Assembly: GCF_900112185.1 (NCBI RefSeq)
Contig: NZ_FOKP01000004.1
Coordinates: 186,001-250,000, forward strand
DNA: 64,000 nucleotides
Source: Allobosea sp. CRIB-10
Lineage (GTDB): Bacteria > Pseudomonadota > Alphaproteobacteria > Rhizobiales > Beijerinckiaceae
Direction: 5' to 3'
Positions 53,441 to 61,909 of this stretch are shown here, piece after piece. Within the stretch, counting starts at the first letter, position 1, and each line of letters begins with the position of its first letter. Below the pieces are notes generated by a model that saw only the letters and a list, made by a program, of their open reading frames with translations, was not told the origin of the DNA and searched no databases. Both the position numbers and the translations under genes were made by a program.

Positions 53441-54340
53441 TCAGACGATCCCGCCGCCCGTCAGCGGCACCAGCTGCAATTGCTTGACCGTGCCGTCGAG
53501 ATCGAAGGCACGGCGCTCCAGGCTGATATGGGGGGCCGTCGGTGGCCCCTCGATCCGCAGCAGGTGCCAGCAGGCGAGCTCGCCATGGCCGCCGCGCGGG
53601 CCGATCGAGGCCGAGGGCACGCCGACGATCGGCACGTCATGGCCAGGCCCCGGCCGCCAGGCCAGCGAGAAGCGGTGATTATGGCCGTGCAGGACGAGCT
53701 CCGCCCCCACCCGTCGCAGCATCGCCTCGAAGGCGTCGGCATCGACCAGCTCGCGCGTGCGCCGCGCACCGCCGACATAGGGCGGATGGTGGATCAGGAC
53801 GACGCGGATCAGCCCATCGGCCTTGGCTTGCGCCAGCAGCTGCTCGGTGACGGCGATCTGGGCCGAGCCGACGCGCCCGGTCGCCATCAGCGGCATGGTC
53901 GGAATGCCGGTGTTCATTCCGATCAGCGCGACCGGCCCGCGCCTGCGATACCAGGGATAGCCGGCCTCGCCGTCATCGCTGGCGCACCAGGGCGCCAGCT
54001 CGCGCGCCAGCGCCGAGAGTGACGAGCGCGCATAGCAATCGTGATTGCCTGGCACGAAGCTGACAGTGTCGCGCGGACCGAGCGTATCGAGGAAGGAGAG
54101 CGCCGTCTTGAACTCGGTCGGCAGGCCGATATGGGAGACATCACCGGTGCAGGCGATGTGGTCAGGCTTCTGCGCCAGGATGTCGGCAACGATCAGCCCG
54201 AGAATTTCCATGTCATGAGCATGGCGCCGCTTGCGTCGCCAGTTGACATATCCGGTCGCGCGCTTGCCGATCAGCTCGCGCAGCGAGAACTTGGTCAGCG
54301 GCCCCAGATGCGGGTCGGAGAGATGCGCGAGTGTGAACAC
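53441..54340 (-). CDS. Calcineurin-like metallophosphoesterase
   Basis: A 299-residue phosphoesterase. The metal-binding signatures are in order: HLSDPHLGP (first DxH), CTGDVSHIGLPTEF (GD), FVPGNHDCYAR (GNHD), IHHPPYVGG, and LVLHGHNHRFSLAW (GHxH). It starts MFTLAHLSDPHLGPL. The substrate is unknown; members include nucleotide and lipid-A precursor hydrolases. A dispersed repeat lies just upstream of its start. Confidence 0.92.
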   Translation of the reverse strand: MFTLAHLSDPHLGPLTKFSLRELIGKRATGYVNWRRKRRHAHDMEILGLIVADILAQKPDHIACTGDVSHIGLPTEFKTALSFLDTLGPRDTVSFVPGNHDCYARSSLSALARELAPWCASDDGEAGYPWYRRRGPVALIGMNTGIPTMPLMATGRVGSAQIAVTEQLLAQAKADGLIRVVLIHHPPYVGGARRTRELVDADAFEAMLRRVGAELVLHGHNHRFSLAWRPGPGHDVPIVGVPSASIGPRGGHGELACWHLLRIEGPPTAPHISLERRAFDLDGTVKQLQLVPLTGGGIV

Positions 54341-54415
54341 GCTCCAGCGCTTGCCTTCAACGCCCGCGCCCCGTCAAGCACGACGGTGGCGGCGGGCGAA
54401 GATGACGCAGCCTAC

Positions 54416-54535
54416 AGAGCAGCATGCGAAAAAGTGGGAACCGGCTTTTCGCAGGAATCCTGCTCTGAATTCTCGGAATCGATCACGTTCATGATCTTGG
54501 ATCGGCTCGATCCAACATCATCGTGATCTGAAGGC
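54416..54535. repeat. Rhizobiales-type dispersed intergenic element (family F)
   Basis: The left part, AGCATGCGAAAAAGTGGGAA followed by CCGGCTTTTCGC, is a form of the dispersed element well known between genes in Rhizobiales. The rest (AATCGATCACGTTCATGATC, then ATCATCGTGATCTG) carries a second set of inverted repeats. A fragment with GCAAAAGTGGAAAGG is also at 61865-61893. Confidence 0.65.
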
Positions 54536-54652
54536 TCAGTTGGCCGAGCCGGTCAGCTCCGAGACGATGCGCGGATCGGTCAGGGTGACAGCCGGCTTCC
54601 AGACATAGCGAGGCTTGGCGTTCAGGCGGGCGGTGATGAAAGCGAGAAGCAT
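54536..54652 (-). CDS. Small ORF of 38 codons
   Basis: A short frame on the minus strand that begins MLLAFITARLNAKPRY and ends SELTGSAN. It is supported by a strong Shine-Dalgarno (GGGGAA, six bases before ATG) and by an AT-rich upstream region that it shares with the divergent Nudix gene. There is a hydrophobic start but no long membrane helix. No known family was recognised. It could be a real small protein; it is too short for certainty from composition alone. Confidence 0.5.
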   Translation of the reverse strand: MLLAFITARLNAKPRYVWKPAVTLTDPRIVSELTGSAN

Positions 54653-54754
54653 GATAATTTCCCCAGCGGTAACGGCATGAGCTTGTGATCCTCATATATG
54701 GCGCGTTTGTGTTATATCGAGAGGCAAATCAGAGTTCTGATATGCGTTTTGTGC

Positions 54755-55312
54755 ATGGACATTAACCCGGCAGCAGGATTTGCCCAAATCGTGAGCAACG
54801 AGGACGGATCGAGTTCGCGCTTCGGCGCATCAGGGATCGAACTGGTGCCGCCCCTGCTCCGGCGGTTGGCCGGGCGCGCCCTGCATCTCTATTTCCGCCT
54901 GCGTCGCGGCATGACCCTCGGCGTGCGCGCCGCCGTGCTGAGCGAGGCCGGCGAAGTCCTGCTGGTGCGCCACACATATACGCCCGGCTGGCATCTGCCC
55001 GGCGGCGGCGTCGAGCCGAACGAGACGCTTGCCGACGCGCTCGCCAAGGAATTGCGCGAGGAAGCCAACATCGCGCTGACCGGCCCGGCCGTGCTGCACG
55101 GCGTCTTCCTCAACCGCCACGTCTCCGTGCGCGACCATGTCGCCGTCTTCGTTGTGCGCTCCTTCACGCGGAGCGGACCGAAGCAGCCCGATCGCGAGAT
55201 CGCCGAGGCGCGCTTCTTCCCGCTCTCGGCCCTGCCGGAGAAGACGACGCCGGGCACACGCCGCCGGCTGGCGGAGATCGTCGAGGACGGAATGCTGCCG
55301 GATGAGTGGTGA
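54755..55312 (+). CDS. Nudix hydrolase
   Basis: A protein of about 185 residues with an almost complete Nudix box (GGGVEPNETLADALAKELRE followed by EANI), in which the expected Arg is Lys. The preceding VLLVRHTYTPGWHLPGG is standard. These enzymes hydrolyse nucleoside-diphosphate derivatives; the substrate is unknown. The start is uncertain: ATG 54698, ATG 54755 and GTG 54791 are all in frame without a clear ribosome site. The TTATATC motif at about 54713 could be a -10 box, which would exclude 54698. It is divergent from the 38-codon ORF. Confidence 0.85.
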   Translation: MDINPAAGFAQIVSNEDGSSSRFGASGIELVPPLLRRLAGRALHLYFRLRRGMTLGVRAAVLSEAGEVLLVRHTYTPGWHLPGGGVEPNETLADALAKELREEANIALTGPAVLHGVFLNRHVSVRDHVAVFVVRSFTRSGPKQPDREIAEARFFPLSALPEKTTPGTRRRLAEIVEDGMLPDEW

Positions 55313-55338
55313 GAATGCAGTAACGATCCTCCTCCCCT

Positions 55339-55461
55339 CAGCCCTCATTCTGAGGAGCGCTCCGCAGGAGCGCGTCTCGAAGGATGCTTCAGGACGCTCC
55401 GGAGACAACTGGAGCATCCTTCGAGACGGCCGGTGACGCGGCCTCCTCAGGATGAGGGCTG
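55339..55461. repeat. Palindromic intergenic repeat, family A copy 3
   Basis: A 123-bp inverted repeat with arms CAGCCCTCATTCTGAGGAGC and CTCCTCAGGATGAGGGCTG. The core has GTCTCGAAGGATGCTTCAG and CTGGAGCATCCTTCGAGAC, and shares GCTCCGGAGACAACTGGAGC with copy 1. It lies between convergent Nudix and cytochrome b561 genes. Confidence 0.85.
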
Positions 55462-55480
55462 GAGGCTGGACCGAGCAGCC

Positions 55481-56065
55481 CTACTTCACCCCCGGCAACA
55501 TCCGGCGCAGCACGCCGTCCTTGCGGATGACATAGTGGAAGAGCGCCGCGCCGATATGCGCGCAGGCCAGCAGCGCCAGCAGAATGGCGAGCCAGCCATG
55601 GACGAAGAGCACGCGCTTGGCCGCATCCTCATTGGGCGCAGCCAGCGCCGGCAGGTCGAACAGGTTGAACACCGTCAGCGATGGGAAGAGCGAGACGCCG
55701 AGCCAGCCGAGCAGCGGCACGACCAGCAGCAGGCCGTAGAGCGCCCAGTGGACGAGATGGGACGCGGCCTTCTGCCACCATTCCAGCGTCGGCTCGTCGG
55801 GCGGCGCACCATGCAGCAGCCGATAGATCAGCCGGCCGGCGCTGAGCCAGAGCACCAGGAAGCCGAGCAGCTTGTGCGTCGAATAGAGCGCGTCCGTCAC
55901 GCCATCCCAGATGTCGAGCGTGTTACCGCGATAGGTCATGGCGAGCCCGAGCGGGATCATCACGAACACCGCCGCGGCCGTGGTCCAGTGCAGCATGCGC
56001 GCTGGCTTGCTGTAGACGGGGGCGCGCCCTGCGCCCGTCGTCACCGGGTCATGTCCCTGCGTCAT
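55481..56065 (-). CDS. Cytochrome b561-type membrane protein
   Basis: A 194-residue four-helix b-type cytochrome. The helices contain typical heme His residues: YSKPARMLHWTTAAAVFVM near the N-terminus, YSTHKLLGFLVLWLSAGRL, ASHLVHWALYGLLLVVPLLG and LFVHGWLAILLALLACAH-like stretches. This fits the cytochrome b561/b6-like family that passes electrons between quinol and other acceptors, such as superoxide. No partner genes are close. Confidence 0.9.
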   Translation of the reverse strand: MTQGHDPVTTGAGRAPVYSKPARMLHWTTAAAVFVMIPLGLAMTYRGNTLDIWDGVTDALYSTHKLLGFLVLWLSAGRLIYRLLHGAPPDEPTLEWWQKAASHLVHWALYGLLLVVPLLGWLGVSLFPSLTVFNLFDLPALAAPNEDAAKRVLFVHGWLAILLALLACAHIGAALFHYVIRKDGVLRRMLPGVK

Positions 56066-56324
56066 TTCCCTTATGCACTCCCGCTCGCCATATCTGGTCA
56101 GGGTCTGCGGCCGAGACTATTCATCTGGTGTTCAATCTCGCGCTTTTATAGGGCAGTCTGCAATCGGTCGCGATCAGTCCGATTGCAGGCACTGTCTTGG
56201 GAACCACGCAGAAGCGGAAACGTTGTAGAAGCGCCGTGTCGCGCCGGGTGATCTGTCCGAGCGAGACACGCGTAACAAGCTCAAATTCCTCCGCGCTCTC
56301 GGGCGCAATCTGACGGACCTTCCG

Positions 56325-57452
56325 ATGCCTCAGTCGCGTAAGCTCTTCGACCGGCCGGGTGAAACCGATCTGGTCGCCGTCGACCGCGCTCTCGCCGAGT
56401 TTCGCGCCGCCCGTCCGGTGCTGCTGCGCCAGGGCGACGAGTTGGCGCTGGCCTTGTCGGCCGAGCTTGCCGAGGCCGATCTCACCGCCCGTCTCGATTC
56501 GCTCTCCGCCGGCAATGCCCGCCTCGTGCTGAGCGCCGCGCGCCTGCGTCGGCTCGGCGCCAAGGGACGCGCCGAGACCGGCATCCTCGCCATGCCGGTG
56601 ATCGACCTCGCCCGTGTCGAGACGCTCGCCCTGAAGCTCGACGCCCGCGTCGATGCCCCCGTTGGGCCGGCAGGCGCGCTCGATAACGCCGCGCTCGAAC
56701 TCGCCCGCCTTTCCCTCGTGCTGCCGGCGGTGATCCTCGTCCCGGTCTCGGCCCAGCAGGTCGCCGGCGAGCCGCTGATCGAGGTCTCGATTGACGCCGT
56801 CAACGGCTATCGCGCCGCGCAGGTCGCGCGCTTGGCGATCGTCGGGCGGGCGCCGGTGCCGCTGGAGGGCGCGCCCGACACCGAATTCGTCGTCTTCCGC
56901 GGCGGCGAAGGCCTGCGCGACCAGGTCGCGATTATCGTCGGCAAGCCGGACCTTACGGCGGCCGTGCCGGTGCGCTTGCATTCGGCCTGCCTGACCGGCG
57001 ACCTGTTTGGCTCGCTGAAATGCGATTGCGGCGACCAGCTGCGCGAGACCGTGCAGTGGATGGCGCAGAACGAGGGCGGCATCCTGCTCTATCTCGACCA
57101 GGAAGGCCGCGGCAACGGCATCTCCAACAAGATGCGCGCCTACAAGCTGCAGAGCCAGGGCTGGGACACCTATGATGCCGACGAGGTGCTCGGCTTCGAC
57201 CTCGACCAGCGCCATTTCGACTTCGCGGCCGCCATGCTGAAGCAGCTCGGCGTCTCCAGCGTCACGGCGCTGACCAACAACCCGCTGAAGATCGGGGCAA
57301 TCAAGGCCGCCGGCCTGGAAGTCGCCGCGACCCAGCGCGTCCTCGGCCGCCCGAATGTCCACAATGTCCGCTATCTCGCTTCCAAGCGCGATCGCGCCGG
57401 CCACTTCATCGACATGGACGCGCTGATGGCGCGCGCCGCGCCGAAGGATTGA
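56325..57452 (+). CDS. ribA: GTP cyclohydrolase II with RibB-like N-terminal region
   Basis: A 375-residue protein. The C-terminal 190 residues hold GTP cyclohydrolase II: RLHSACLTGDLFGSLKCDCG with three zinc Cys residues, the catalytic region, then LGFDLDQRHFDFAAAMLKQL and LTNNPLKIGAIKAAGLEV. The catalytic loop reads YLDQEGRGNGISNK instead of the common YxRQEGRxIGLxNK, so an Arg is changed to Asp. The N-terminal 170 residues look like a degenerate DHBP-synthase (RibB) domain without the acidic DEDREN-type loop. The general role is opening GTP for riboflavin; a variant product is possible. It stands 31 bp before the next gene. Confidence 0.88.
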   Translation: MPQSRKLFDRPGETDLVAVDRALAEFRAARPVLLRQGDELALALSAELAEADLTARLDSLSAGNARLVLSAARLRRLGAKGRAETGILAMPVIDLARVETLALKLDARVDAPVGPAGALDNAALELARLSLVLPAVILVPVSAQQVAGEPLIEVSIDAVNGYRAAQVARLAIVGRAPVPLEGAPDTEFVVFRGGEGLRDQVAIIVGKPDLTAAVPVRLHSACLTGDLFGSLKCDCGDQLRETVQWMAQNEGGILLYLDQEGRGNGISNKMRAYKLQSQGWDTYDADEVLGFDLDQRHFDFAAAMLKQLGVSSVTALTNNPLKIGAIKAAGLEVAATQRVLGRPNVHNVRYLASKRDRAGHFIDMDALMARAAPKD

Positions 57453-57483
57453 TCGAGCCCCGGACCTGGGGCAGGAAGCCCTG

Positions 57484-59862
57484 ATGTCCGATGCTCGCCT
57501 GCCAGGTCAGGACCACCACGAGACTGCAACGCCCCCCGCACCCTGGCCGACCACCAGGGTGATGCTGCTCGTCTGCGCCGGCTGGCTCGCTTTGTCCTGG
57601 CCCTGGCTCTCCGGCGTGGTGACTGTCCCCTGGGACGCCAAGGCGCATTTCCACCCGCAGCTTCAGTTCCTCGCCAGCGCCCTGCACAAGGGGCTTTCGC
57701 CGTTCTGGACGCCCTTCGTCTTCGCGGGATCGCCGCAGGTCGCCGATCCGCAATCGCTGATCTTCTCGCCGCCCTTCTTCCTGATCGCCCTGCTCAATCC
57801 GAGCCCGGATTTCCGCTGGAGCGACGGCGCCCTGCTCGGCTCGCTGCTCGTCGGCGCGCTCTGCCTCGTCCTGCTCTTCCGCGATCGCGGCTGGCACCCG
57901 GCCGGCGCCGTCGTCTGCGCGCTCTCCTTCGCCTTCGGCGCAGCCGCCGCCTGGCGCATCCAGCATGTCGGGCAGGTGCTGAGCCTGTCCTATTTCGCGG
58001 TGACGCTGCTGCTGCTCTCGCGCGCACTCGAACGCAGCTCCTGGCGCTATGGCTTCGCCGCCGGCCTTGTCGCCGGCTTCATGGTGCTCGGGCGCGACCA
58101 GGTCGCTTTGCTCGGCGTCTATGTCCTGGCCGGGCTGGTGCTCGCCGCCATCGCCATGGCCGACAAGCCGCTGGCGGCACTGCGCGCCAGCCTGATGCCG
58201 CTGCTCCTCGGCGTGATCGGTGCAACGCTGGTTGCGACAGTGCCGATCCTGCTCACCGCCGTCCTGGCGGAGGAATCGAACCGGCCGGTGATCGACCTCG
58301 CCGGGGCCGGCAAGGGCTCGCTGCATCCAGGCTCGCTGCTGACCGGGCTGATCGCCAATCTTTATGGCGCATCCGGGCCGCTGGAGAACTTCTGGGGCCC
58401 GCCCAGCCCGGCCTGGGAAAAGCGCTTCGGCCCGCTCGACCTCTATCTTGCCCGCAATATGGGCGAGCTCTATCTTGGCCTCTTGCCGATCCTGCTCATC
58501 GTCGGCGTCGGCATCGTCCGCGGCGCCCTACTGCGGCGCGAGATCGTCGCGCTCAGCGTCGCGGCGCTGCTCGTGCTGGTCTTCGCGCTCGGCCGTTACA
58601 CACCTGGCTTTGCCCTGCTCTTCCATCTGCCGGGCATCGACTTCTATCGCCGCCCGGCCGACGCGCTCTTCATCCTCGGCGCGCTGCTCTCGATCCTTGG
58701 CGGCTATCTCACCCATCTCGTCCTGACCGATACCGCGCCGCGCCCGCGCCGCTGGCAGGTCGCTGTCGAAATCCTTTTGCTGCTGGCGGCTTTTGGCACA
58801 GCGATCTGGCTCGCCTGGACAATCGGGCGACTGCATGTCGCCTTCGTGCCTTTGGTCACCGCCGTGCTCTGCCTGACGCTGGTCGCCGGCGCGCTGGTCG
58901 CGGCACGCGGGCTTGCTCTGCAGGGCGCCGGCATGGCCGCGACCATCGTCCTCGCCATCGCCATGGTCGTCGATCTCGGCGTCAACAACGGCCCGAGCGA
59001 GTCGACCGCCCTGCCGGCAGACATGTACGAGGTGCTGCGCGCCGACAGCGGCAACGAGACCATCGCCCTGCTGAAGCGCGAGACCGCCCGCACCGCCGGC
59101 CCCGACCGGCGCGACCGCATCGAGCTCGCCGGCATCGACTTCCACTGGCCGAACGCCAGTCTCGTTCACGGGCTGGACAACACGCTGGGCTACAACCCGG
59201 TCCGGCTCGGCTTCTACAGCCAGGCGACCGGCGCCGGCGACCATGTCGCCTTGCCCGACCAGCGGACGTTCGCGCCGCTGATGCCGTCCTATCGCTCGCT
59301 GCTCGCCGACATGCTCGGCCTACGCTTCATCGCGACCGGCGTCCCGGTCGAGCAGATCGACAAGCGGCTGAAGCCGGGTGATCTCGTCCAGATCGCCCGG
59401 ACCAAGGACGCCTATGTCTACGAGAACCCGCGCGCCCTGCCACGCGTATTGCTCGTCACCGAAGCACAGCAGGCTGATTTTGCCGCCATCCTGAAGAGCG
59501 GGCAATGGCCTGTCGGCTTCGACCCGCGCCGCACCGTCCTGTTGGACAAGGCGCCGCCTCCCCTGCCGACCGGACCGGCCCAGGCCGGCAGCGTCCGTAT
59601 CCGCAATTACGGCACGACCGAGGTGCTGCTCGATGTCGAGGCGCCGCGCGGCGGCTTCGTCGTGCTGAACGATGTCTGGCAGCCCTGGTGGCAGGTCGAG
59701 ATCGACGGCAAGCCGGCGCAGCTGCTGCGCGCCAACGTGATCTTCCGCGCCGTGCAGGTGCCGCCCGGCCGCTCGACGATCCGCTTCGTCTTCCGCCCGC
59801 TCGACGGACTCTATCACGCGATCGGCCAGCGTATCCGGAAGGCGAACCCGCCGCCGGTGTAG
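57484..59862 (+). CDS. YfhO-like membrane protein
   Basis: A 792-residue membrane protein with about a dozen helices in the first 500 residues, interrupted by loops such as KAHFHPQLQFLASALHKGLS and PFVFAGSPQVADPQSLIFSP. These loops fit the GT-C-like YfhO family. The C-terminal 250 residues form a soluble, probably periplasmic, beta domain with WQPWWQVEIDGKPAQLLRAN near the end. YfhO members are thought to handle glycosyl or lipid-linked substrates. Start ATG lies 31 bp after ribA, so they may share a transcript, but a functional link is not clear. Confidence 0.82.
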   Translation: MSDARLPGQDHHETATPPAPWPTTRVMLLVCAGWLALSWPWLSGVVTVPWDAKAHFHPQLQFLASALHKGLSPFWTPFVFAGSPQVADPQSLIFSPPFFLIALLNPSPDFRWSDGALLGSLLVGALCLVLLFRDRGWHPAGAVVCALSFAFGAAAAWRIQHVGQVLSLSYFAVTLLLLSRALERSSWRYGFAAGLVAGFMVLGRDQVALLGVYVLAGLVLAAIAMADKPLAALRASLMPLLLGVIGATLVATVPILLTAVLAEESNRPVIDLAGAGKGSLHPGSLLTGLIANLYGASGPLENFWGPPSPAWEKRFGPLDLYLARNMGELYLGLLPILLIVGVGIVRGALLRREIVALSVAALLVLVFALGRYTPGFALLFHLPGIDFYRRPADALFILGALLSILGGYLTHLVLTDTAPRPRRWQVAVEILLLLAAFGTAIWLAWTIGRLHVAFVPLVTAVLCLTLVAGALVAARGLALQGAGMAATIVLAIAMVVDLGVNNGPSESTALPADMYEVLRADSGNETIALLKRETARTAGPDRRDRIELAGIDFHWPNASLVHGLDNTLGYNPVRLGFYSQATGAGDHVALPDQRTFAPLMPSYRSLLADMLGLRFIATGVPVEQIDKRLKPGDLVQIARTKDAYVYENPRALPRVLLVTEAQQADFAAILKSGQWPVGFDPRRTVLLDKAPPPLPTGPAQAGSVRIRNYGTTEVLLDVEAPRGGFVVLNDVWQPWWQVEIDGKPAQLLRANVIFRAVQVPPGRSTIRFVFRPLDGLYHAIGQRIRKANPPPV

Positions 59863-59891
59863 AGAACTCTCTTTCGGCGACGAAGGAGGCG

Positions 59892-60000
59892 CCTCTCTCT
59901 CCCGGAACGGGGGAGAGATGGAGAGGGGGCCGGCGCGACATCGAACCAGCCTCGGCTCTGCCCCCTCCCAACCCTCCCCCGTTCCGGGAGAGGGCTCCCG
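59892..60000. repeat. Palindromic intergenic repeat, family B copy 3
   Basis: A 109-bp element with CTCTCTCTCCCGGAACGGGG and GGAGAGATGGAGAGGGGGCC on the left, and CCCCCTCCCAACCCTCCCCC with GTTCCGGGAGAGGG on the right. It shares long runs with copies 1 (35559-35658) and 2. It lies between convergent YfhO and HAD genes. Confidence 0.85.
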
Positions 60001-60028
60001 CGCCCTCATCGGCAGAGAAGGACGATAC

Positions 60029-60889
60029 CTACCCCAGCGCCGCCATCGCTGCGACCGGCAAGGGCCGGTGCGTCGCCAGCACACGCGAGAGCCCGTCAGG
60101 GACCACCGCCCCGTCGCGGATCGTCTCGTCGCGATGGATGCCGCCGGCGATGAACAGGCTGTCGAAGCCCATCATCTTGGCTCCGGCGAGGTCGGTGCGC
60201 ACCGCGTCGCCGATCACCAGCACGCGGGCGGGATCGAGATCGCGCCCTCCGCGCGCCTCGCGGGCGGCCGCCAATGCGAGGTCATAGGCCGGGCGGTGCG
60301 GCTTGCCTGCCCAAGCGACCTGGCCGCCGAGCTCCTCATAGATCGTCGCCAGCGCCCCGGCGCAAGGCAGGAGATCATGGCCGACATGGACGACGAGATC
60401 GGGATTGCCGCAGATGAAGGGCAAGCCGCGCGCGGCGAAGCGCGACAGCAGCGGCCGGTACTGCTCCGGCTGCTCCCGGCGGTAGTCATTGAGTTCGGTC
60501 GCGACGACGAACTGCGCCTCGTCCTCGCCGACGAGCTCGATGTCGAAGCCTGTGAACACCGCCCGGTCTTCGTGCCAGCCGATATGATAGGCCTTGCGCA
60601 GATATGTCTCGGCGATCAGTGCACGCGTGACGTCGCCCGAGGTCACGAGCCGGTCCCAGGCGGCGCGCGGCACGCGCTTGCTGTCGAGCACGCCGGCGAT
60701 CTGTTCCGACGGCCCCGGCGCGTTCGAGAGCAGCACCACCGTGCCGCCGCCCTCGCGGTAGCGCATCAGCGCCTCGCAAGCAGGATCGAGCGCCAGCACG
60801 CCGTCATGGACGACGCCCCAGACATCGCTGATCAGCACATCGTAGCGGGCCAGCAGCGCGCCCGCTTCCGTCAGGACTGGAACGCTCAT
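60029..60889 (-). CDS. HAD-type hydrolase (TIGR01459-like)
   Basis: A 286-residue HAD-superfamily protein of the NagD-like class IIA. Motif I reads ISDVWGVVHDGV with nucleophile D22 but Trp24 at the usual second Asp, a variant typical for this subfamily. The later VVLLSNAPGPSEQIAGVLD (motif II Ser), AWAGKPHRPAYDLAL (motif III Lys) and LVIGDAVRTDLAGAKMMGFD (motif IV Asp) are intact. The predicted role is a phosphatase; the substrate is unknown. Its ATG overlaps the PfkB kinase stop by four bases. Confidence 0.88.
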   Translation of the reverse strand: MSVPVLTEAGALLARYDVLISDVWGVVHDGVLALDPACEALMRYREGGGTVVLLSNAPGPSEQIAGVLDSKRVPRAAWDRLVTSGDVTRALIAETYLRKAYHIGWHEDRAVFTGFDIELVGEDEAQFVVATELNDYRREQPEQYRPLLSRFAARGLPFICGNPDLVVHVGHDLLPCAGALATIYEELGGQVAWAGKPHRPAYDLALAAAREARGGRDLDPARVLVIGDAVRTDLAGAKMMGFDSLFIAGGIHRDETIRDGAVVPDGLSRVLATHRPLPVAAMAALG

Positions 60890-61821
60890 GCCCGGCCGGC
60901 CGCCTCTTGCGCGATCCGAGCCTCGACATCGGCCCGGCGAGGCAACGGGGCAACCGCGCCATAGCCCTGCGTCGACAAGGCCGCCGCGACATTGGCATAG
61001 GCCCCGGCAGCGAAAGCATTGCCGGTGCGGATATATTCGGCCAGGAACGCGCCGTCATAGCAGTCGCCGGCGCCGGTCGCGTCGATCGCATCGACCTTGA
61101 TCGGCACGAAACGCTGGCGCTTGTCCGGCGTCGCGACCAGCGAGCCCTCATGGCCGAGCGTCAGCGCCACGACCTTGGCGCCGAGCTTGAGGTAGAAGTC
61201 GACGATGGCGTCGGGCTGCTCCAGCCCGGTCAGCAGCTTGGCATCGCCGTCGCCCGGCAGGACGATGTCGGCCATTTCGCAGGCGGCATGGACGATCGCC
61301 CGCGCCCGCATCAACGGCCAGAGCTTGAGCCGAAGATTGGTGTCGTAAGCGGTGAGCACGCCGTTCTCGCGCGCCGTCGCGAAGGCCTCGAACACCGCAT
61401 CGCAAGCGCTCGCCGAGATCGCCTGGCTGATGCCGGAAGCCTGGATCACCTTGGCCGAGGCGATCAGCTCCTTCGGCAATTGCGCGGGGCCGTACAGGCT
61501 CGCGGCCGAGCCGGCGCGCAGATAGGAGAAGACATGGCCTTGCGGACCGTGGGAGACGAAATAAAGCCCGGTCGGCGCCGAAGCATGGGTCGAGACATGG
61601 CTGTCGTCGACGCCTTCCGCGGCCCATAGCGACCGCCACGAGCGACCGGGCTCGTCATCACCGAGCGCGCCGACATAGGCGACCTTGGCACCCTGCCGGG
61701 CTGCCGCGACCGCGCAATTGGAGGTGTCGCCGCCGAGGCCGAAGCGATAGGCGCCGGCCTCGCCCCGGGTCGCGTTGAACTCGCCGAGGGGTTCGCCGAT
61801 ACAAACGATATCCGTCATCAT
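60886..61821 (-). CDS. PfkB-family sugar kinase
   Basis: A 311-residue ribokinase-fold kinase. The N-terminal glycine pair lies in YRFGLGGDTSNCAVAAARQG and the catalytic signature in VDAIDATGAGDCYDGAFLAE (the DTGAGD class, here ATGAGD, with the catalytic Asp present). It resembles 2-dehydro-3-deoxygluconate kinases. It is directly upstream of the HAD phosphatase with a four-base overlap, so a kinase and a phosphatase are translated together, perhaps around the same sugar phosphate. The sugar is unknown. Confidence 0.9.
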   Translation of the reverse strand: MMTDIVCIGEPLGEFNATRGEAGAYRFGLGGDTSNCAVAAARQGAKVAYVGALGDDEPGRSWRSLWAAEGVDDSHVSTHASAPTGLYFVSHGPQGHVFSYLRAGSAASLYGPAQLPKELIASAKVIQASGISQAISASACDAVFEAFATARENGVLTAYDTNLRLKLWPLMRARAIVHAACEMADIVLPGDGDAKLLTGLEQPDAIVDFYLKLGAKVVALTLGHEGSLVATPDKRQRFVPIKVDAIDATGAGDCYDGAFLAEYIRTGNAFAAGAYANVAAALSTQGYGAVAPLPRRADVEARIAQEAAGRA

Positions 61822-61864
61822 CCCAAACCGAAGCCGCCGGCCGCGAAAGCGACCGCCCTTTCCC

Positions 61865-61893
61865 TAGAGCATGTCCGGCAAAAGTGGAAAGGC
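61865..61893. repeat. Fragment of dispersed element family F
   Basis: AGAGCATGTCCGGCAAAAGT followed by GGAAAGGCTC matches the left end of the element at 54416. It is short and lies between the kinase and the coiled-coil gene. Confidence 0.45.
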
Positions 61894-61909
61894 TCTCGCG
61901 TTCTGGCGT

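Noticed and set aside
54698..54754. Earlier ATG for the Nudix gene at 54698
   Set aside because: It would start within a likely promoter region and adds non-conserved residues; not formally excluded.
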